Under the pieces are notes generated by a model, which worked only from the letters and a program-made list of their open reading frames with translations, searched no databases and was not told where the DNA came from. From contig CADBGN010000002.1 of the NCBI GenBank assembly GCA_902794155.1, positions 37,016 to 101,015 of the forward strand: a stretch of 64,000 nt of DNA. The letters run 5' to 3'. Positions 60,250 to 64,000 of this stretch are shown piece by piece. Source of the stretch: an uncultured Bacteroidia bacterium (GTDB lineage: Bacteria; Bacteroidota; Bacteroidia; Bacteroidales; F082). The stretch's first letter is position 1, and each line of letters opens with the position of its first letter. The position numbers and the translations under genes are program-made.

Positions 60250-62709
60250 ATGACGAAAAACACGATTATGGGACATATCATCAATCTGTTGACGATTGCC
60301 TACGCCGACGGTAGCATCACCGAAGAGGAAAAAATCCTTATCTGTAATATCTCCGACAACCTCGGCTTGACGAATGAGGAGTTCAACCATTGTTTGGCCA
60401 CATGGCAGGAAACCGACGAAGACATCCTCAAGGTATCGATGCCCGAGGCAGAAGAGGATAGGATTGCCTTCCTGAAGAACATGACCCTGTTGATGATGAT
60501 CGATGGCGAAATCGACGAGAACGAACGCCAATATATTTCCAATGCTGCTGAGGAATATGGCTTCAACGGCGAGCAGGCCGTCAACTACTTGATTAAACAG
60601 ATTCAAGAGGAATATGGGGGTGGAGAAGAAAATGAGGAGGAAGAGGATGAGTTGTTTGAAGGAGTTGACGATGAAAATCGTATTGATTCGGTATGGTATG
60701 ACTTGGAGTCAAAAGACATCGAGGAGGCTTTTGAAACCATTTATGCCTCTGCGCTTCGCAACGAGAAAGCCCGAAACATCTTTCTGGTCATTCCAGGTAT
60801 CGACACACGTTTGTTCAGACTGACAGAGGAACAGATTGAGAAAGTGAAGAAGACGGCCGAAAAAGGCTATCCATTGGCCAAATATGTGTTGGGTCGTTAC
60901 TACCAAGTAGTAAAACCAGAAGGGAGTACCATGGGCGATGCAGGAGCACTGCTGAAAGCCGCTGCTGACGATGGCATTGCCGACGCTTATTGGGCCTTGG
61001 CTACCATGGTAGAACAAGGCTATTATGGTCCCGTCAACACGGAGACCTACGATAGCCTAATGGGTAGCGCCTTGGAGAAAGGTAGCGGGATGGCTATCAG
61101 GAAACAATTGTTGGATATCGTATACGGCTTGCATGGCATGAAGGCCAATCCCAAGAAAGCCACCGACACCGTTGTAAACAAAATCTACATCAATGAAGAA
61201 GCTGAAAAGACCTATCCTTATTTCTATGCCGTGATGGGCGATGCCTATAAAGAAATGGGCAACGAGTCAAAGGCGGACGAATGCTATGAGAAAGCTGTCG
61301 ATTTGGGCTATTTTGAGGCTTCTGCTTCGAGGTTTGTGAACAAGCTTAGTGGTCCCAACGCCGAGTTCAACAGGGAGGTGTTCAACTTCTTCCTTGACTT
61401 CGGATGCGACGGGAAAGACCCCAACTGTTTCTTGTACAGAGCTTTGGAAGGCATTCATTTCTATGACAAGAAAGACGCAACCCAACAACAGGTCCTTACT
61501 GAGAAGATTAAGGAAGACCTTGAGACTGCCGTGGATTTGGGTCAAGGCAGGGCGGCTTTCTATTTGGGTTATTGCAACTACTATGGCAAATATGGCTTTG
61601 CCGAGGACAACAACGCGGCTTGGCAATGGTTTTGCAAGGGCATAGATCTGGAAGATGGTTATGCGTATGGCGGTCTCGCCCAGATGATAGACGAAGGATT
61701 CTGTCCCCAAGGGCTGCCCGAGGACTTTGCCGCCACCTGCCGACTGAATGGCTTGCGTCGAGGCAATTTGAGTCTTTTGGACAAGGTGATGGAAGCCTAT
61801 CGGGCAGGCAAGTTGCAGGACTGTGCTGACGAAATCGAGAAAATTTATATCCCCATGACTCAACAAGAGGACGACAACTCCTCCATATCAACGCTGGTCG
61901 TTGTCAACGCGGAAGGCAAGGCCTTGCTCTGCCATGTCGAGAAGAGCGAATGGAACGGGGTGCCCGCCCTCATTGGCGCCAAACGTCTGGCTCCTATCCG
62001 AGTGAATGGCCTGGATGAGATAGGGAAGAGGATAGGCTTGACCGATCGCCTTACGGCATGGACTGACCTTGAGGCACCACGAAAAGGATTGCCTATCAAC
62101 GCTGTTGCGACACAATTCTATCCTGGTGTCATTGCAGGCGACATCGTCTTCTCGTTGGCTGACAACCTTTACGATCTCATGCCATTCTATGGCACCGAAG
62201 AGGCATTGGCCTTGATTCGTGCGTTAGGCGCCGAATTGGTGAATCCCGATGTTCAGGAGTTGAATGTCCTTGTCAGGGAGCGGAAACCCATCCAGCCGAC
62301 ACGCAGTATGCTGGTTAATGATGGGTTCATCGCAAGGGTCGAATCTGATTGTAAGGCATACATCATGCCTTGCGGCAAGAACTTCTACACCTTGTTTGAG
62401 GAAGACATCTACGACCCGGCGCGTGTCCAAAAGCTTTATGAAGTGGGACAGAGACTGGGACTTCCAGGACGACTCACCATGTGGACCGAAAACACGGCAT
62501 TGCGTAAGCAGATTGTGATGGTCAACACCTTTGCTGATAATCCGGTGGGCATGTATTACTATCCCGGTAAGGTGGTCGACAACATCTTTGTCGCCATGGA
62601 GGACGAAAACTACAATGTGATGATGTTCAGCAGTCCAGCCCAGCTGAAGGCAACCCTTATGGCCATGGGTTTGAAACCGCAGGATATCATCGAGGTGAAG
62701 GGAGGGTAA
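60250..62709 (+). CDS. TerB-like/SEL1-repeat protein with duplicated C-terminal domain
   Basis: 819 residues, cytoplasmic, no signal peptide. Residues about 1-115 resemble TerB (IAYADGSITEEEKILICNIS, MMIDGEIDENERQYISNAA). An acidic linker (EENEEEEDELFEG) at 125-140 leads to SEL1/TPR-like repeats at about 170-520. The last ~270 residues contain two related units: GKRIGLTDRLTAW.. QFYPGVIAGDIVFSLADNLYDLMPF and GQRLGLPGRLTMW.. YYPGKVVDNIFVAMEDENYNVMMF. This is an internal duplication of an unrecognised domain. Function unknown; no operon partners. Confidence 0.65.
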   Translation: MTKNTIMGHIINLLTIAYADGSITEEEKILICNISDNLGLTNEEFNHCLATWQETDEDILKVSMPEAEEDRIAFLKNMTLLMMIDGEIDENERQYISNAAEEYGFNGEQAVNYLIKQIQEEYGGGEENEEEEDELFEGVDDENRIDSVWYDLESKDIEEAFETIYASALRNEKARNIFLVIPGIDTRLFRLTEEQIEKVKKTAEKGYPLAKYVLGRYYQVVKPEGSTMGDAGALLKAAADDGIADAYWALATMVEQGYYGPVNTETYDSLMGSALEKGSGMAIRKQLLDIVYGLHGMKANPKKATDTVVNKIYINEEAEKTYPYFYAVMGDAYKEMGNESKADECYEKAVDLGYFEASASRFVNKLSGPNAEFNREVFNFFLDFGCDGKDPNCFLYRALEGIHFYDKKDATQQQVLTEKIKEDLETAVDLGQGRAAFYLGYCNYYGKYGFAEDNNAAWQWFCKGIDLEDGYAYGGLAQMIDEGFCPQGLPEDFAATCRLNGLRRGNLSLLDKVMEAYRAGKLQDCADEIEKIYIPMTQQEDDNSSISTLVVVNAEGKALLCHVEKSEWNGVPALIGAKRLAPIRVNGLDEIGKRIGLTDRLTAWTDLEAPRKGLPINAVATQFYPGVIAGDIVFSLADNLYDLMPFYGTEEALALIRALGAELVNPDVQELNVLVRERKPIQPTRSMLVNDGFIARVESDCKAYIMPCGKNFYTLFEEDIYDPARVQKLYEVGQRLGLPGRLTMWTENTALRKQIVMVNTFADNPVGMYYYPGKVVDNIFVAMEDENYNVMMFSSPAQLKATLMAMGLKPQDIIEVKGG

Positions 62710-62751
62710 GGCAAAAAAACTTGCTTTTTATCTTTCTTTAATGAAAAACAC

Positions 62752-62759
62752 TATCTTTG
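62752..62759 (+). promoter_or_regulatory. -7 promoter element for the fused oxidoreductase
   Basis: TATCTTTG matches TAnnTTTG, 42 bases before the ATG at 62801. It lies in the short gap after the SEL1 gene. Confidence 0.55.
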
Positions 62760-62800
62760 CAGGATAATCCAATGAAAAACTAACTCTTATTCCATATATT

Positions 62801-64000
62801 ATGTTCGAGATTTTACACAAAGAAACCTTCGCGGCTGAGACCTACCTCATGGATGTCTATGCGCCGCGTATCGCCCATTCGGCCCTGCCGGGTCAGTTTC
62901 TCATCATCAAAATGGAGGAGAACTCGGAGCGTATTCCTTTGACCATCAGCGACTACCATCGTGTCAGAGGAACGGTGACCATCGTCTTCAAGGCCATCGG
63001 CGAGTCGACCAAGAAGATGGCTGAATACAAGGAAGGCGACCGTTTCGCCGACATCGTCGGTCCCTTGGGCAAGCCTTCTGAATTTGCCACGATGACCGCC
63101 GAGGAGTTGCGTAAGCGCTCATTCGTCTTCATCGGTGGTGGTGTGGGTATCGCACCAATCTATCCTCAGGTGAAGTGGTTGAACGACCATGGTGCCACTG
63201 CCGACTGTATCATCGGTGCCCGCACCAAGGACCTGCTCATCTTTGAAAAGGAATTGGCCGAGGTCAGTAACCTGTATGTCACCTCCGACGACGGCTCTAC
63301 GGGTCGCAAGGGCTTGGTGACCGACGTGTTGCGCCAGTTGGTGGCCAGCGGCAAACAATATGACGAAGCCGTGGCCATTGGCCCGATGATCATGATGAAG
63401 TTTGCCACCAAGACCTGTGAGGAACTGGGTATCCGCTGCACGGTGTCGCTCAACTCGATCATGGTCGATGGCACAGGTATGTGCGGTGCCTGCCGTGTGA
63501 GCATCGCCGGCAAGACCAAGTTCACCTGCATCGACGGTCCCGAGTTCTTGGGTAAGGATGTCGACTTCGACGAGGCCATGAAGCGTCAAGCCATGTATAA
63601 TAATGTGGTGACGCGCAAACAGCTCCAAGCCGAGGAGAAAGCCGAAGGCCACAAGTGCCATATCGGCGGCATCTCGGAAGAGAGCTTCGACAAGAAAAAA
63701 CGCGTTCCCGTGCCGGAGCAGAAGCCCGAGATTCGCGCCCACAACTTCGACGAGGTGTGCCTTGGCTATTCGGCTGACATGGCCATCATGGAGGCTCAGC
63801 GTTGCCTGCACTGCAAGAACCCGCAATGCGTGGAGCATTGCCCTGTCAGCGTCAACATCCCGGACTTCATCGCTCGCGTGGCCCAAGGCGACTTCGCAGG
63901 CGCTGCCGGTGTCATCAGCTGCGAATCGGCATTGCCTGCCGTATGCGGCCGTGTATGCCCGCAGGAGACCCAGTGCGAAGGTGCCTGTGTGATGGGCAAG
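62801..64000 (+). CDS. Fused ferredoxin:NADP oxidoreductase-like (PyrK/SudA-type) and glutamate synthase small-subunit-like protein, cut by window edge
   Basis: The frame stays open from the ATG at 62801 to the window edge (400 codons). Residues about 1-225 are a PyrK/NfnB-like FAD/NAD-binding part (ERIPLTISDYH, FVFIGGGVGIAPIYPQVKWL). A [2Fe-2S]-type Cys set follows in GTGMCGACRVS and FTCIDGPEF (about 226-248). The GltD-like N-terminal part begins with RCLHCKNPQCVEHCPV near 338 and continues CGRVCPQETQCEGAC near 385, which bind [4Fe-4S] clusters. Bacteroidota carry this fusion annotated as dihydroorotate dehydrogenase B NAD-binding subunit/NADPH-dependent glutamate synthase. The FAD/NADPH half is beyond the window. 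Confidence 0.85.
   Translation, partial: MFEILHKETFAAETYLMDVYAPRIAHSALPGQFLIIKMEENSERIPLTISDYHRVRGTVTIVFKAIGESTKKMAEYKEGDRFADIVGPLGKPSEFATMTAEELRKRSFVFIGGGVGIAPIYPQVKWLNDHGATADCIIGARTKDLLIFEKELAEVSNLYVTSDDGSTGRKGLVTDVLRQLVASGKQYDEAVAIGPMIMMKFATKTCEELGIRCTVSLNSIMVDGTGMCGACRVSIAGKTKFTCIDGPEFLGKDVDFDEAMKRQAMYNNVVTRKQLQAEEKAEGHKCHIGGISEESFDKKKRVPVPEQKPEIRAHNFDEVCLGYSADMAIMEAQRCLHCKNPQCVEHCPVSVNIPDFIARVAQGDFAGAAGVISCESALPAVCGRVCPQETQCEGACVMGK

Overview
The window looks like a chromosomal segment of a Bacteroidota (probably Bacteroidales) bacterium. Many genes are preceded by the phylum's -7 promoter element TAnnTTTG. Two exported proteins end in a type IX secretion (T9SS) sorting domain. The T6SS genes are of the Bacteroidota kind (T6SSiii): tssB, tssC, hcp, vgrG, tssE, tssF, tssG, tssK and clpV are present and no tssJ, tssL or tssM is seen. 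Several palindromic intergenic elements are also present. Every call is from reading the sequence; no database search was possible.

Layout. Positions 1-20845 hold the start of a dGTPase gene, a DMT transporter, an 11.4-kb gene for a giant T9SS-exported repeat protein with a small CTERM-tailed partner, an acyl-CoA ligase, arginine decarboxylase, a BadF-type kinase whose reading frame contains a palindromic repeat, and a TPR histidine kinase/LuxR response-regulator pair. Positions 20997-50257 are one co-oriented type VI secretion locus. Positions 50196-64000 return to housekeeping genes: miaA, a CCA-adding-like enzyme, clpC, a lipoprotein, gyrA, a TPR protein, a TerB/SEL1 protein, and the start of a fused pyridine-nucleotide oxidoreductase/glutamate synthase.

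The T6SS locus is the unusual part. Its first section is conventional: clpV-tssB-tssC, three hcp genes, vgrG, a PAAR-like (DUF4280) gene, then a cargo cassette with a 26-cysteine protein, an effector-like protein whose zincin active site is degenerate, and a small coupled gene. Its last section is the baseplate set tssG-tssK-tssE-tssF. Between them, at 36684-46305, lies what reads as a complete eukaryote-like ubiquitin-type conjugation system: a YukD/ubiquitin-like protein ending in glycine, an E2 with an HPN motif and catalytic-type cysteine, a membrane-anchored JAMM isopeptidase with an intact metal site, a membrane protein carrying a RING-H2-like finger and an FHA-like domain, and a ThiF/E1 enzyme with an extra C-terminal domain. 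These genes are interleaved with signal-peptide, coiled-coil and barrel proteins that could form the envelope-spanning complex. The arrangement suggests that Ubl conjugation is physically built into, and regulates or supplies, this secretion machine. Ubl/E1/E2/JAB/RING gene sets are known from bacterial comparative genomics; their integration into a T6SS operon is the observation here that most needs checking.
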